This document shows, in pieces, positions 7,379 to 16,923 of a DNA stretch of 64,000 nt. Under the pieces are notes generated by a model, which made no database searches, had not been told where the DNA came from, and saw nothing but the letters and a program-made list of their open reading frames with translations. The DNA lies in NCBI RefSeq assembly GCF_004138325.1, contig NZ_SBLB01000001.1, positions 682,001-746,000 of the forward strand. Reading direction: 5' to 3'. Position 1 is the stretch's first letter, and the number at the start of each line of letters is the position of its first letter. Position numbers and translations under genes: made by a program. Origin of the DNA: Spirosoma sordidisoli. Its GTDB lineage: Bacteria > Bacteroidota > Bacteroidia > Cytophagales > Spirosomataceae.

Positions 7379-9628
7379 ATGTTCCGCTATCTCTGTAATC
7401 GTTCTTTCTTGCTGCTAACGGTCGTTTTCGGATTAACGACGGCTAGTCTGACCTCCTGTTCACAATACAGCACCAAACCGATCAGCAAAGGATACCATAA
7501 TCTCACGGCCCACTATAACGCCTACGTAATTGCCCGTGATCAGATCAATGTAGCGGAGCAGGTCTTCTTCAAAACCCGTCAGGAAAATTACAACCAGCTT
7601 TTACCCATTCTGCTTCCGGTCGATTCAAACGCTATTGCTTCGGTTCGGCCTCAGCTCGACGATGCCATCAAGAAAGCATCGCTGATTCCAGAACGTCATC
7701 AGAACAGTAAATGGCTCGATAATGCCTATATTCTGATTGGGCGGGCCCGCCTGCTGAAACAGGATCTGCCGAATGCTATTGAGGTTTTCAAATACGTCAA
7801 CACCAAGGGAACAAGTGAAACTGACAAGCACACGGCGCTGGTTGGCCTGATGCGGGCGTATGTAGAAGCCGACGACTACACGAATGCCCTGAACGTTTCC
7901 GAATACCTGCGCACCCAACCCCTCAACAAAACCAACACCCGCGATTTTTACCTGACCAAAGCGTATCTCCACCAGCGCCGGGGCGAATACGGCCTGGCTG
8001 TCGGTATTCTGGAGGCTACTTTCCCAGCGCTGAAAAGGGGAGAACAAACCGCCCGGCTGCATTTGATTGCCGGTCAGCTGTACGATTTGATCGGTCAGCC
8101 AGCCAAAGCCGTTGAGCAGTACAGAACCGTGCTGCGCGCCCGCCCTAACTATGACCAGTCGTTCTATGCCAACCTGTACGCTATTCAAAGCAACGGCCTG
8201 ACGGGTGATCAAAAACGGCTGGCGCAGTCGACCGAAACGTTTGAGTCGATGCTGAACGACCGGAAAAACGTCGACCTGAAGGATAAGATTTACTTTACCA
8301 TGGGGTTGCTGGAAGCCCGCTCCGGCCGGATCGATAAAGCCATCGGTTATTACAGTCGGTCAGTTCGGGAAGCGGGCGCCAATACCTCCCAGGTTCCCTA
8401 CACCTATCTGGAAATGGGTCGGCTTTATTTTGAGAAAAAAGCCAACTACGCCAAAGCGAAAGTGTATTACGACAGTGCCCTGGCCCTACTACCCCGCCAG
8501 GCGCCGGAATACGCAGCCCTGCTAACCCGAAAAAAGACGCTCGACGATTTTGTTCAGTATACCACAACGATCCGGACGGACGACAGTCTGTTAACCCTGG
8601 CTCAGCTGGACCGGACTTCGCTCAATCAACAGCTTGACAAAATACTGGCGCAGCAGGATAAAGAAGATCGGGCGCAGGCCGCCCTGGCTCAGCAAATCAT
8701 TGACCGGGCCAGTTCAGGCGCTGGTACTTCAATGCCCGGCGCGACCAACTCCAATCTGACGCCCAGCGAACGATGGGTACTTTATAACCCTATTGCCCTG
8801 AACCAGGGCCGACAGGAGTTTTCGGCTCGCTGGGGTAACCGCCCGCTTGAAGACAACTGGCGTCGCAGCACCAAAGAAGCCTCCGGCGCTATCGCTAATC
8901 TGTCGAGTCCGCTAAACGGAAACTCCCCTGCCGATGCCATAAACCCGAATGCTACCCTGCAACCGGCTACCGTTACGGGCGGGGCTACCAACGGGAACCC
9001 GCCCAGCCAGAACGCCCGCCGGGATGCTTTACTGGCTAAACTGCCCTTTTCTAAAGAAGCACAGGCGCAGGCGAACCAGCGCATCGAAAATGCGTTGTAT
9101 AAACTAGGCAAGCTCTATAAATTTGACCTGAATCAGCCCGCCGATGCGATTCCGACGTTTGAGCAGCTGTTGACGCGCTATCCGGCAACCCTGCAAAAAC
9201 CGGAGGTTTACTACCTGCTTCATTTGTCGAACGAGCAGTTGGGACGCACGTCGGTCTGGAAAGACAAATTGTTGGCCGAGTATCCGAATACATCGTATGC
9301 TCGCCTGACGGGTCGGGCCACTACCCAGACCACGGATTCAGAAGCGCAGGCCGTTGCTACGTATACGCAGATTTATGAGCTGTACAAAGCCAACAACATA
9401 ACCGAAGCGCTGGCCCGGGCAGAGACGGCATTGGGCGGGATGGCAGGCACCAAAATGGAGGATAAGCTGGCTATGCTGCGGGTCATGCTCATTGGGCGGG
9501 TACAGACAACGGATGCCTATCGGCAGGCGTTGAGCGAGTTTATACGCGATTATCCAACCAGCACACTGCTGCCCAGAGCCAAAGAAATGCAGTCGGCCGC
9601 GAATCAGGCAACGGCAAAGCGGAAATAA
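7379..9628 (+). CDS. sprE: T9SS-associated TPR lipoprotein SprE/PorW
   Basis: 749 residues. The signal peptide ends in a lipobox (LTSCS, Cys near residue 27), and the following YHNLTAHYNAYVIARDQI is characteristic of the SprE/PorW family. Several tetratricopeptide repeats cover roughly residues 110-410, and more TPR-like helices lie at the C-terminus after a Gln/Ala/Asn-rich low-complexity stretch near residues 430-560. In Flavobacterium and Porphyromonas this lipoprotein links the PorKN/GldKN ring to the Sov/SprA translocon and is required for type IX secretion. It faces the atp operon divergently and lies 4.5 kb from the gldK-N operon. Confidence 0.88.
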   Translation: MFRYLCNRSFLLLTVVFGLTTASLTSCSQYSTKPISKGYHNLTAHYNAYVIARDQINVAEQVFFKTRQENYNQLLPILLPVDSNAIASVRPQLDDAIKKASLIPERHQNSKWLDNAYILIGRARLLKQDLPNAIEVFKYVNTKGTSETDKHTALVGLMRAYVEADDYTNALNVSEYLRTQPLNKTNTRDFYLTKAYLHQRRGEYGLAVGILEATFPALKRGEQTARLHLIAGQLYDLIGQPAKAVEQYRTVLRARPNYDQSFYANLYAIQSNGLTGDQKRLAQSTETFESMLNDRKNVDLKDKIYFTMGLLEARSGRIDKAIGYYSRSVREAGANTSQVPYTYLEMGRLYFEKKANYAKAKVYYDSALALLPRQAPEYAALLTRKKTLDDFVQYTTTIRTDDSLLTLAQLDRTSLNQQLDKILAQQDKEDRAQAALAQQIIDRASSGAGTSMPGATNSNLTPSERWVLYNPIALNQGRQEFSARWGNRPLEDNWRRSTKEASGAIANLSSPLNGNSPADAINPNATLQPATVTGGATNGNPPSQNARRDALLAKLPFSKEAQAQANQRIENALYKLGKLYKFDLNQPADAIPTFEQLLTRYPATLQKPEVYYLLHLSNEQLGRTSVWKDKLLAEYPNTSYARLTGRATTQTTDSEAQAVATYTQIYELYKANNITEALARAETALGGMAGTKMEDKLAMLRVMLIGRVQTTDAYRQALSEFIRDYPTSTLLPRAKEMQSAANQATAKRK

Positions 9629-9715
9629 GTTTATGTGTGTTGTTCTGAGCTGGCTACGTTCCGAAAAAACCTGGTGGCTCAGACCAATATACCCACTAAT
9701 TGTAAACAGTAAAAA

Positions 9716-12073
9716 ATGATCGAGTTCGCTCCCGGTCCTTACCGAAAATTGATTCGAACTATCTGGCGCTTTTCGCTGATCGGCATCGTTCTGCTGATCG
9801 TATATGTAGTAGCGGTCAGCTATAATTTCTTCTGGTTGTTTGGTGGTATGCCCAGTCTGAAGGCACTGGAGAACCCCAAAAGCGAAGAAGCCTCAGAGGT
9901 ATACACCGCCGATAATCAGCTGCTGGGTAAGTATTACGTAGAAAACCGGACACCTATCGAAATATCGCAGGTGTCGCCGAATGTAACGTCGGCTCTGCTG
10001 GCTACTGAAGACGCCCGTTTTGTGAAACACTCTGGCATCGACCCCCGATCGCTGTTTCGGGCGGTGGGTGGTTTCCTGACGTTCCGGAGCGCGTCCAGTT
10101 CGGGCGGGGGTAGTACGCTAACCCAGCAGACGGCCAAAAACCTGTTCGACACCCGCCGGGAAGAACTACGGGGCATTCTGGGGCAGGTTCCGATAGTCGG
10201 GCTGGTCATTGCCAAGACCAAAGAATGGATTCTGGCCGTACGGCTCGAACGCAATTATACCAAGCAGGAGGTCATGATGATGTACCTCAACACGGTATCG
10301 TTCGGCAACAACACCTACGGCATAAAAACGGCGGCTAAAACCTATTTTGGCAAAGAGCCCTGGAACCTGAATGTAGAGGAAGCGGCTACGCTGGTCGGCA
10401 TGCTCAAAAACCCGACGCTCTACAACCCGCGGCTGTTCGAAGACCGAACCCGCGAGCGCCGGAATGTAGTGCTGTCGCAGATGCGCAAATATAAATTCCT
10501 GACCGATGAGCAGTTTCAGGCCTACAAAAGCAAGCCGCTCAAGCTGGACTTTAGCGTAGAGAATCAGAATACCGGTATGGCGGCTTATTTCCGCTCGGTT
10601 ATTCGTGATGACATCAAACGGTGGATCAGGCAGTACAACGAAGAGAACCCCGGAGCCGATCTTGACCTATACACCAGCGGTCTAAAGATCTACACCACCA
10701 TCGACTCCCGCATGCAGGCTTATGCCGAAGAAGCCGTAATGACGAACATGCGCGACCAGCAGAAGAAGTTTTACGAGCACTGGCGGGGACGCAACCCCTG
10801 GGTACAGAAAGACCCCCGGACCAAGAAATACGTAGAAAGTCCTGGTTTCATCGAAGCACGCGCCAAACAGACGGTCCGGTACAAGCAGCTGAAAGCCGTT
10901 TATGGCGATGATGAGAAGACCATTTGGCAGGAGATGCGTAAACCGACCAAGATGAAAGTGTTCGTCTACGGCGGCAAACGGAACGAGAAAGATACGACGA
11001 TGAGCCCGCTGGACTCGATTCGTTACTATAAGCGCTTGCTCAACACGGGCTTTATGTCAATGGATCCACGCTATGGCCATGTCAAGGCCTGGGTAGGTGG
11101 CATTAATTTTAAGCATATAAAGTTCGATCACGTTCGCCAGAGCCGACGCCAGCCGGGCTCTACCTTTAAACCGTTCGTGTATCTGACGGCGCTAGACCAG
11201 GGTTTTGTGACGCCCTGTAGCCATATTGCCGACAGACCCACCGTTTTTGCCCATGGTGAAGATAACAACGGCGGACCGCCCTGGATGCCCAAAAACTCGA
11301 CCGGTCGATATAGTGGGCGTAGCCTGTCGTTGCGGGAGGCTTTGGGCCAATCGATCAATACGGTCAGTGCCCAGCTGATCAAGAAAACCCGGGCGGCTGC
11401 GGTCATCAAGTATGCCAATGACATGGGCATTCAGAGTAAAGACCTGCCCAACAACCCTACCCTTTGCCTGGGTACGGGCGACGTATCGGTGTATGAAATG
11501 GTAGCTGCCTACTGCGCGTTTGCCAACGGCGGCATTCGGGTTCGTCCTATGATGATTCTGCGTATTACCGACAAGAACGGTAATGTCCTGAAAGTTTTCA
11601 CTCCCGATGCCAATCAGGTGATCAGCGCCAATCGGGCCTATGAAATGCTTCACCTGATGCGCGGAGCCGTTGAAGACCCCAATGGCACAGCCCAGCGCTT
11701 ACGGACGCAGTACAAACTACTGGAAGGCGGAAACGAAATTGCGGCCAAAACGGGAACCACCTCCAACTATTCGGATGCCTGGTTCATGGGCATGACCCAG
11801 CATCTGGTTTCGGGGCTGTGGGTAGGTGGTGATGACCGCTCTATTCACTTCCGAACTATTGAACTCGGTCAGGGTGGGCGTCTGGCTATGCCGGCCTGGG
11901 CCATGTACATGCAGAAAGTCTACGCTGATCCTACGCTGACTCAGTATCGTCCTGAACCGTTCCGCAAGCCGAACAATTTCCGGATCGACTGTGGAGGCTT
12001 TCACATCGACTCTTCACAACGGTACATTCCGCCCAAAGTTGTTCCGGAAGACGAAGAGGATATCCTTCAATAA
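9716..12073 (+). CDS. Class A penicillin-binding protein (PBP1A type)
   Basis: 785 residues: one N-terminal membrane anchor (residues 14-38), a family 51 glycosyltransferase domain with the catalytic Glu98 in TEDARF and the motif GGSTLTQQTAKN, then a transpeptidase domain with STFK (Ser482), SIN (Ser546) and KTG (Lys678). All active-site residues of both domains are present. It polymerises lipid II and cross-links peptidoglycan on the periplasmic face. An inverted repeat TCTGAGC/GCTCAGA (9644-9683) lies in the 87-base gap after sprE. It has no T-run and may only mark an intercistronic fold. Confidence 0.93.
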   Translation: MIEFAPGPYRKLIRTIWRFSLIGIVLLIVYVVAVSYNFFWLFGGMPSLKALENPKSEEASEVYTADNQLLGKYYVENRTPIEISQVSPNVTSALLATEDARFVKHSGIDPRSLFRAVGGFLTFRSASSSGGGSTLTQQTAKNLFDTRREELRGILGQVPIVGLVIAKTKEWILAVRLERNYTKQEVMMMYLNTVSFGNNTYGIKTAAKTYFGKEPWNLNVEEAATLVGMLKNPTLYNPRLFEDRTRERRNVVLSQMRKYKFLTDEQFQAYKSKPLKLDFSVENQNTGMAAYFRSVIRDDIKRWIRQYNEENPGADLDLYTSGLKIYTTIDSRMQAYAEEAVMTNMRDQQKKFYEHWRGRNPWVQKDPRTKKYVESPGFIEARAKQTVRYKQLKAVYGDDEKTIWQEMRKPTKMKVFVYGGKRNEKDTTMSPLDSIRYYKRLLNTGFMSMDPRYGHVKAWVGGINFKHIKFDHVRQSRRQPGSTFKPFVYLTALDQGFVTPCSHIADRPTVFAHGEDNNGGPPWMPKNSTGRYSGRSLSLREALGQSINTVSAQLIKKTRAAAVIKYANDMGIQSKDLPNNPTLCLGTGDVSVYEMVAAYCAFANGGIRVRPMMILRITDKNGNVLKVFTPDANQVISANRAYEMLHLMRGAVEDPNGTAQRLRTQYKLLEGGNEIAAKTGTTSNYSDAWFMGMTQHLVSGLWVGGDDRSIHFRTIELGQGGRLAMPAWAMYMQKVYADPTLTQYRPEPFRKPNNFRIDCGGFHIDSSQRYIPPKVVPEDEEDILQ

Positions 12074-12209
12074 GCGCCTTTCCTACTGAGTCGGATTCGG
12101 AACGGTTTATTCAGCGTTCTGGGTCCGGCTCAGGCAACCTTTGCGGCCTGTCAGTTGTTCTGTTAACACTCCCTTTTAGGTTCGGAGTAGACCAAATACT
12201 GCTGGCTAT

Positions 12210-14018
12210 ATGCCCGAATTCGATTATAAAAAAGAGTTGGCCAAGGTACCTCATGAACCCGGGGTGTACCGCTATTTCGATGCGACTGGTGAGGTGATTT
12301 ATGTTGGTAAAGCCAAAGACCTCAGGAATCGCGTCAGCAGTTATTTTACCAACTCCAAAGGTCACGACCGAAAGACGCTCCGTCTGGTCAGTCAAATCCG
12401 AAAGATCGAATTTACGATCGTTCATACCGAGTTTGACGCCTTACTGCTGGAGAACCAACTCATCAAGCGGTACCAGCCCAAGTTCAATATCCTCCTGCGC
12501 GACGACAAAACGTATCCGTTCGTCTGCGTTACCAATGAGCATTTTCCGCGCGTCATCACGACCCGGCGTATTGATCGCAAACTGGGTACCTTTTATGGTC
12601 CCTTTGCGAACCTGAAGCCCATGTATACGGTGCTGGATATGTTTAGCCAGCTGTTTACCATCCGGACCTGTAATTACAATCTGGCTCCGGAGAACATCGA
12701 AGCCGGCAAGTACAAGGTTTGTCTGGAGTACCATATCGGAAACTGTAAAGGCCCCTGTGAGGGACGACAGGCTGAAGCCGACTACAACAAAGACATTGAG
12801 CAGGTCCATCATATCCTGAAAGGGAATCTGAAGCCAGCTCAGGATCATTTCCGTAACCGAATGGTCGAAGCGGCCAACGACCTGGCTTTTGAACAGGCGC
12901 AGCAGTACAAAGACAAAATGGACGTGCTGCAGCGGTTCCAGAGTAAGTCGACAGTAGTAAACCCGAAGATTGCCGACGCAGACGTGTTTTCCATCGCATC
13001 TGATGAAACGGCCGCTTACATCAACTTCATGAAGGTGATCAACGGCACCATCGTTCAGGCCCATACGGTTGAAGTAAAGAAAAAACTGGACGAGGCCGAT
13101 GCCGATCTGCTGGCGATGCTCATCATCGAATTCCGGGAACAGTATGGCAGCCAATCCAAGGAGATTATCTCGAACATCCCGCTCGATGTCGACCTCAAAG
13201 CAGAAGTTACTATCCCGCAGATCGGTGATAAGAAAAAACTGCTCGACATGTCGCTAAAAAACGTGCTGTACTTCCGACGGGAACGGCAGGATCGGGCCGC
13301 TGCCGAAGCGACAGCCAATGCCAGCAAGAAAGATCGGGTTCTGATTAAACTGAAGCAGGATTTACAGCTTAAAACCTTACCCAATCGGATCGAATGCTTC
13401 GATAACTCGAATATTCAGGGCACCAACCCCGTTTCGGCTATGGTGTGTTTTATTGGAGGTAAGCCGGCCAACAAAGAGTATCGTCATTTCTCGATCAAAA
13501 CCGTTATCGGCCCCAACGACTTTGCCAGCATGCACGAAGTGGTTACGCGTCGCTACACGCGCGTTCTGGAAGAACAAACCGACATGCCTGACCTCATTGT
13601 TATCGATGGCGGTAAAGGCCAGCTCAGTGCAGCCTGCGATGCCCTTAAGGCGTTGGGGCTATACGGCAAAGTGCCCATCATCGGCATTGCCAAGCGCCTG
13701 GAAGAAATCTATTTCCCTGAGGACAATCTGCCCCTTTACATCGATAAAAAATCAGAGTCTCTCAAGCTCATCCAGCGTATCCGCGACGAAGCGCACCGTT
13801 TTGCCATCACCTACCACCGCGATAAACGGAGCCGGAACAGTCTGATTAGTGAACTGGAGAACGTAGAAGGCATTGGAAAGAAAACGGCGGCTAAACTCCT
13901 TAAGCATTTTAAAGGCGTCAAGAAGATAAAGGAAGCCAGCATCGACGAAGTGGCCGAAGTAGTCGGCAAAGACAGAGCCGTGAAGTTAAAACAGTATTTC
14001 GAAACCATTGAGCAATAA
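12210..14018 (+). CDS. uvrC: Excinuclease ABC subunit C
   Basis: 602 residues, the full family length. The N-terminal GIY-YIG nuclease (GVYRYF, YVGKAKDLRNR), which makes the 3' incision, is followed by a Cys cluster (CNYNLAPENIEAGKYKVCLEYHIGNC in part), a UVR helix pair near residue 210-230 that binds UvrB, and the RNase H-like nuclease with Asp in FDNSNIQG and VIDGGKGQL and His in RDEAHRF for the 5' cut. Two helix-hairpin-helix motifs (NVEGIGKKTAAKLL) close the protein. It acts in nucleotide excision repair. It is the last gene before a terminator. Confidence 0.96.
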   Translation: MPEFDYKKELAKVPHEPGVYRYFDATGEVIYVGKAKDLRNRVSSYFTNSKGHDRKTLRLVSQIRKIEFTIVHTEFDALLLENQLIKRYQPKFNILLRDDKTYPFVCVTNEHFPRVITTRRIDRKLGTFYGPFANLKPMYTVLDMFSQLFTIRTCNYNLAPENIEAGKYKVCLEYHIGNCKGPCEGRQAEADYNKDIEQVHHILKGNLKPAQDHFRNRMVEAANDLAFEQAQQYKDKMDVLQRFQSKSTVVNPKIADADVFSIASDETAAYINFMKVINGTIVQAHTVEVKKKLDEADADLLAMLIIEFREQYGSQSKEIISNIPLDVDLKAEVTIPQIGDKKKLLDMSLKNVLYFRRERQDRAAAEATANASKKDRVLIKLKQDLQLKTLPNRIECFDNSNIQGTNPVSAMVCFIGGKPANKEYRHFSIKTVIGPNDFASMHEVVTRRYTRVLEEQTDMPDLIVIDGGKGQLSAACDALKALGLYGKVPIIGIAKRLEEIYFPEDNLPLYIDKKSESLKLIQRIRDEAHRFAITYHRDKRSRNSLISELENVEGIGKKTAAKLLKHFKGVKKIKEASIDEVAEVVGKDRAVKLKQYFETIEQ

Positions 14019-14046
14019 AAACAGCCGCATACTAGCGGCTGTTTTT
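14018..14046 (+). terminator. Terminator after uvrC
   Basis: AAAACAGCCGC pairs with GCGGCTGTTTTT around the loop ATACTA (arms 14018-14028 and 14035-14046). The 3' T-run is on the plus strand, and the A-run on the other side also allows it to act on the minus strand. Confidence 0.88.
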
Positions 14047-14059
14047 ATTGCTCAATCAT

Positions 14060-14092
14060 AAAAAAGGGTGGCTGTTGAGCCACCCTTTTTTA
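14060..14092 (-). terminator. Terminator after gldN
   Basis: AAAAAAGGGTGGCT and AGCCACCCTTTTTT flank the loop GTTG (about 14060-14092). This perfect stem has a T-run on both strands. It lies immediately downstream of the gldN stop, in tandem with the uvrC terminator. Confidence 0.9.
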
Positions 14093-14093
14093 T

Positions 14094-15155
14094 TTAATAT
14101 TCCCAGAGGCCATGCTCTTTTTCCATCAGTTCGTACTCAGCCTGGTACGATTTCAGAAGACCTTCTTTGTCGCCAAACTGCGAAACCAGGTCTTTATCTT
14201 CCGGATTGGCTACCTTCCAGATACGACCGTAGAACAGACGCAGATCGAATGCATCGGCCAGGTTTTTATGTTGAGCCTGGTTTTGTGGATTATACCAGAT
14301 AAACTTTTTCGGGTCGCTCCGGAACAACTTGTCAAGATCTTTCCACTTGAAGTAGGCTACCGGTACTTCGTAACCAGCCGGATTCTTGTCGGCGGGTAGA
14401 ACAATACCGACAGACTGGATATCGTAATACAAGCGAGACCGTTTGCGATCGAAGATCCAGTCTTCCTTTACCTCCAGCAGGTTAAGCTCTTTTGCGAAGT
14501 ACTCATCGCCCGAGAAGGTTGGCCCCTGCGCCACAGCTACCGTATCTTTTTTAGGTTCTACAACGGGAGCGACCACCGGCGTTTTCTTTTTGCCTTTGGT
14601 GTTTTTCGCCGTCGATTTCTTCTTTACGGGTGCTCCCCAGCCATCGTCGACGGGCTGAGCTGCCTTTTTAGGAGCCCCCCACCCATCGTCGGCCGGCTGT
14701 TTGGCAGCTGGTTTTTTAGGGTCTTTGGCAGGACCGCCCCAACCGTCATCCGCTTTGCCTTTACCGTCCTCGGTGAAACCAGCCGCAATTTCTTCCTGCG
14801 ACAGGCCACCGCCTGTGTTCGGAATCAGCAGTTTCTCGTGCATTTTTTCGGCGGTCAGCTTCGTAGTCAGCGAGTCGCTGGTGTACGCATCCAACAGACC
14901 AGCTTTTACAGCATCGATCAGGTATTTCGAAATCTCGTTATTCTTCGAAAACATCGACTGATTCTGTTTCTCCTTCAGGTCGATCCGACGCCAAAGGGTC
15001 TTCTTCATCATGATGTCATTATCGTTGATGCCTCGAACTGAGTTCGGGTTGATCCCGGTACTTGCCTTCTCCTGCGCCAATGCTTCCGCTCCCACCAAGG
15101 CCAGTGCGGTCGTTGCTAACACACCGGCGTACCGAATCATTTTTGTCTGTATCAT
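14094..15155 (-). CDS. gldN: Type IX secretion/gliding protein GldN
   Basis: 353 residues from the ATG at 15155. A GTG two codons upstream is possible. A signal peptide (GVLATTALALVGAEALAQ) is followed by the GldN/PorN domain (NDNDIMMKKTLWRRIDLKEK). GldN forms the large periplasmic ring with the lipoprotein GldK and contacts the GldLM motor. Between the two conserved halves, at about residues 135-195, sits a low-complexity insert with three DDGWG(G/A)P units separated by Lys/Pro/Ala and Thr/Lys runs, an unusual addition. It is the last gene of porP-gldKLMN. Confidence 0.93.
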   Translation of the reverse strand: MIQTKMIRYAGVLATTALALVGAEALAQEKASTGINPNSVRGINDNDIMMKKTLWRRIDLKEKQNQSMFSKNNEISKYLIDAVKAGLLDAYTSDSLTTKLTAEKMHEKLLIPNTGGGLSQEEIAAGFTEDGKGKADDGWGGPAKDPKKPAAKQPADDGWGAPKKAAQPVDDGWGAPVKKKSTAKNTKGKKKTPVVAPVVEPKKDTVAVAQGPTFSGDEYFAKELNLLEVKEDWIFDRKRSRLYYDIQSVGIVLPADKNPAGYEVPVAYFKWKDLDKLFRSDPKKFIWYNPQNQAQHKNLADAFDLRLFYGRIWKVANPEDKDLVSQFGDKEGLLKSYQAEYELMEKEHGLWEY

Positions 15156-15211
15156 GCTCACTGTCTGTTGTCAGTTCAGTATGTTAACGGTCAATAAACC
15201 GCATTATTACG

Positions 15212-16801
15212 TTAATAAAGCGAAACCTGATAGATTGGATTCCCCATCGGTACATCGCTGATTTCACCCCGGAAATTCTGCCGCTGTACCCCTTCAACCT
15301 GAATAACCAGCCGGTCGCCAGACTGGGCCTCAGCCGCCAGTGAGCTAACCGAGCCACCGCCAGGTCCCAGATTGACAGACTGCACACGACGCGCACCCCG
15401 TACAAGGCTAACCGTCATGCCGGTAACCCGGAATTTAGCATCATCGGGCGAGAATGTAGCAAAGCTTGGATCAGATACCGCCCGCACCTGTACGCTACGA
15501 GCCGACGTAACCGGCACACCGCGGGGATCATTCGTCGCCTGTCCACCAACGCGATACTCCAGCGTAGGGCGGGGAACCCGGTTTACCCGGAATGTCTCCG
15601 TACCCAACAAGCTACCACCATTGCTGATGTTGAGCGACACCTGAGCAGCACTCGGCACAACGGTCACTTTGCCTTTTTCGCCCGATGGGATAACGGCAGC
15701 TCCGTTACCGGTAATCGTCGGACTCCAGAGAGCACCCAACTGCGGACTCTGAATGCTTAGCTTGTTAGCGCAACCCAGATACAGCGGAGGCAGCGTACCG
15801 GTCTCAATCTGGTACGAAGGCTTGGCTACAAAGTATTCAGCCTGCAGAGGTACCGTTTTTAAACCGGCTGGTGTCTGGTAAGCAATAGAGCCGGTCAGCA
15901 CCCGGCGGGCCAGACCATTTTTATCATAAGCCCCCCCTTGGGCCGTAAATTCGACCAAGCCCTGACCGTCCTGCATCCGAACCGGCGCGCCGTTGAGGCT
16001 CATGCGCGGCTGGATACCTGACGAAGAGGCTGCCAGAAACATCTGACCTTTGAACTTCGTACCAGCTACAACAACTTTCGATTCCATGCTAAGCATGGCA
16101 AGAATCTTGTCAAACTTAACGTCCTGGGCGCCTACTTTGCTAGCCAGCACATTCAGAACTTCACCTTCGATACGGCGAACATCTGTCTGCCGCTGGGTAA
16201 GTACTGCCAGAGCAGCCGGAACAGGCGTCTGGGCAAAGTTCAGTTCACCAAAATCTTTAGACCGCTGATCGGGCGACCGTTTTGTGATCGGGTCGTCTTT
16301 GCCATCCAGGGCCAGCGACGTATACTTGGCCGGGCTATACTTAGTTAAGTTCTGCAGGTAGTCGTCAAGTTGCTTCTTCAGTTTGTAAGCTTCCCCATTG
16401 TGGTTGCCGCCTACCATGATTTGCGCCACTTTTTCTTCTTCACTCAGATTCTTGATGTTGCCCGTTTCGTCGACTCCTCCTCCGGCTTCGGTAATGATCC
16501 GCTGTTTGAGAGCATCGATTTCGGCAATCACGTCTGACGTCGTCTTACGAACCTCATCGGCCTGCTTAACAATGACAAGGTCAGTGGCCCGGTTACCTGA
16601 TTTCTCGACGGTAGCACGAATGTTGTCGACCGTAGCCTGGTTGACCCGGTTGGCCGATACAGTGGAGGCCTCTAAGCTATTATTTAGTAATACAAATTTC
16701 TCCAGAATGGCCGAGGTGACTTGTAAAGCCAGCAACGCGGTCAAAACCAGATACATCATCCCGATCATTTTCTGACGGGGTGTTTCTTTTACGCCTGCCA
16801 T
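15212..16801 (-). CDS. gldM: Type IX secretion/gliding motor protein GldM
   Basis: 529 residues: a short cytoplasmic tail, one membrane helix (MIGMMYLVLTALLALQV) and a long periplasmic part with helical (residues 40-200) and beta-rich domains, matching the four-domain GldM/PorM shaft. Arg9, the residue that faces the GldL glutamate in known GldLM motors, is present in KETPRQK. With GldL it converts the proton-motive force into rotation that drives T9SS and gliding. The gene is preceded by a 122-base spacer with competing inverted repeats and followed 50 bases later by gldN. Confidence 0.95.
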   Translation of the reverse strand: MAGVKETPRQKMIGMMYLVLTALLALQVTSAILEKFVLLNNSLEASTVSANRVNQATVDNIRATVEKSGNRATDLVIVKQADEVRKTTSDVIAEIDALKQRIITEAGGGVDETGNIKNLSEEEKVAQIMVGGNHNGEAYKLKKQLDDYLQNLTKYSPAKYTSLALDGKDDPITKRSPDQRSKDFGELNFAQTPVPAALAVLTQRQTDVRRIEGEVLNVLASKVGAQDVKFDKILAMLSMESKVVVAGTKFKGQMFLAASSSGIQPRMSLNGAPVRMQDGQGLVEFTAQGGAYDKNGLARRVLTGSIAYQTPAGLKTVPLQAEYFVAKPSYQIETGTLPPLYLGCANKLSIQSPQLGALWSPTITGNGAAVIPSGEKGKVTVVPSAAQVSLNISNGGSLLGTETFRVNRVPRPTLEYRVGGQATNDPRGVPVTSARSVQVRAVSDPSFATFSPDDAKFRVTGMTVSLVRGARRVQSVNLGPGGGSVSSLAAEAQSGDRLVIQVEGVQRQNFRGEISDVPMGNPIYQVSLY

Positions 16802-16853
16802 ATACTATGGTGGAATACTATGGGGGTGAAGTTTTTAACAGTCCGCCTTAGCG

Positions 16854-16903
16854 GTTTACGGTGCTCAGCCTACGGCGTGCAATCCACAGCGAACGCCGTA
16901 AAC
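16854..16903 (-). promoter_or_regulatory. Competing inverted repeats between gldL and gldM
   Basis: Segment GTTTACGG (16854-16861) pairs with CCGTAAAC (16896-16903), while TACGGCGT (16871-16878) pairs with ACGCCGTA (16893-16900). The two right arms overlap, so the folds exclude each other. Non-coding spacer inside the operon; regulatory meaning is inferred. Confidence 0.45.
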
Positions 16904-16923
16904 TGAAAACCGTTACACTGATC

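Noticed and set aside
12441-13154. 237-codon minus frame inside uvrC
   Set aside because: Complement of a well-conserved uvrC region; shadow of high-GC third positions.
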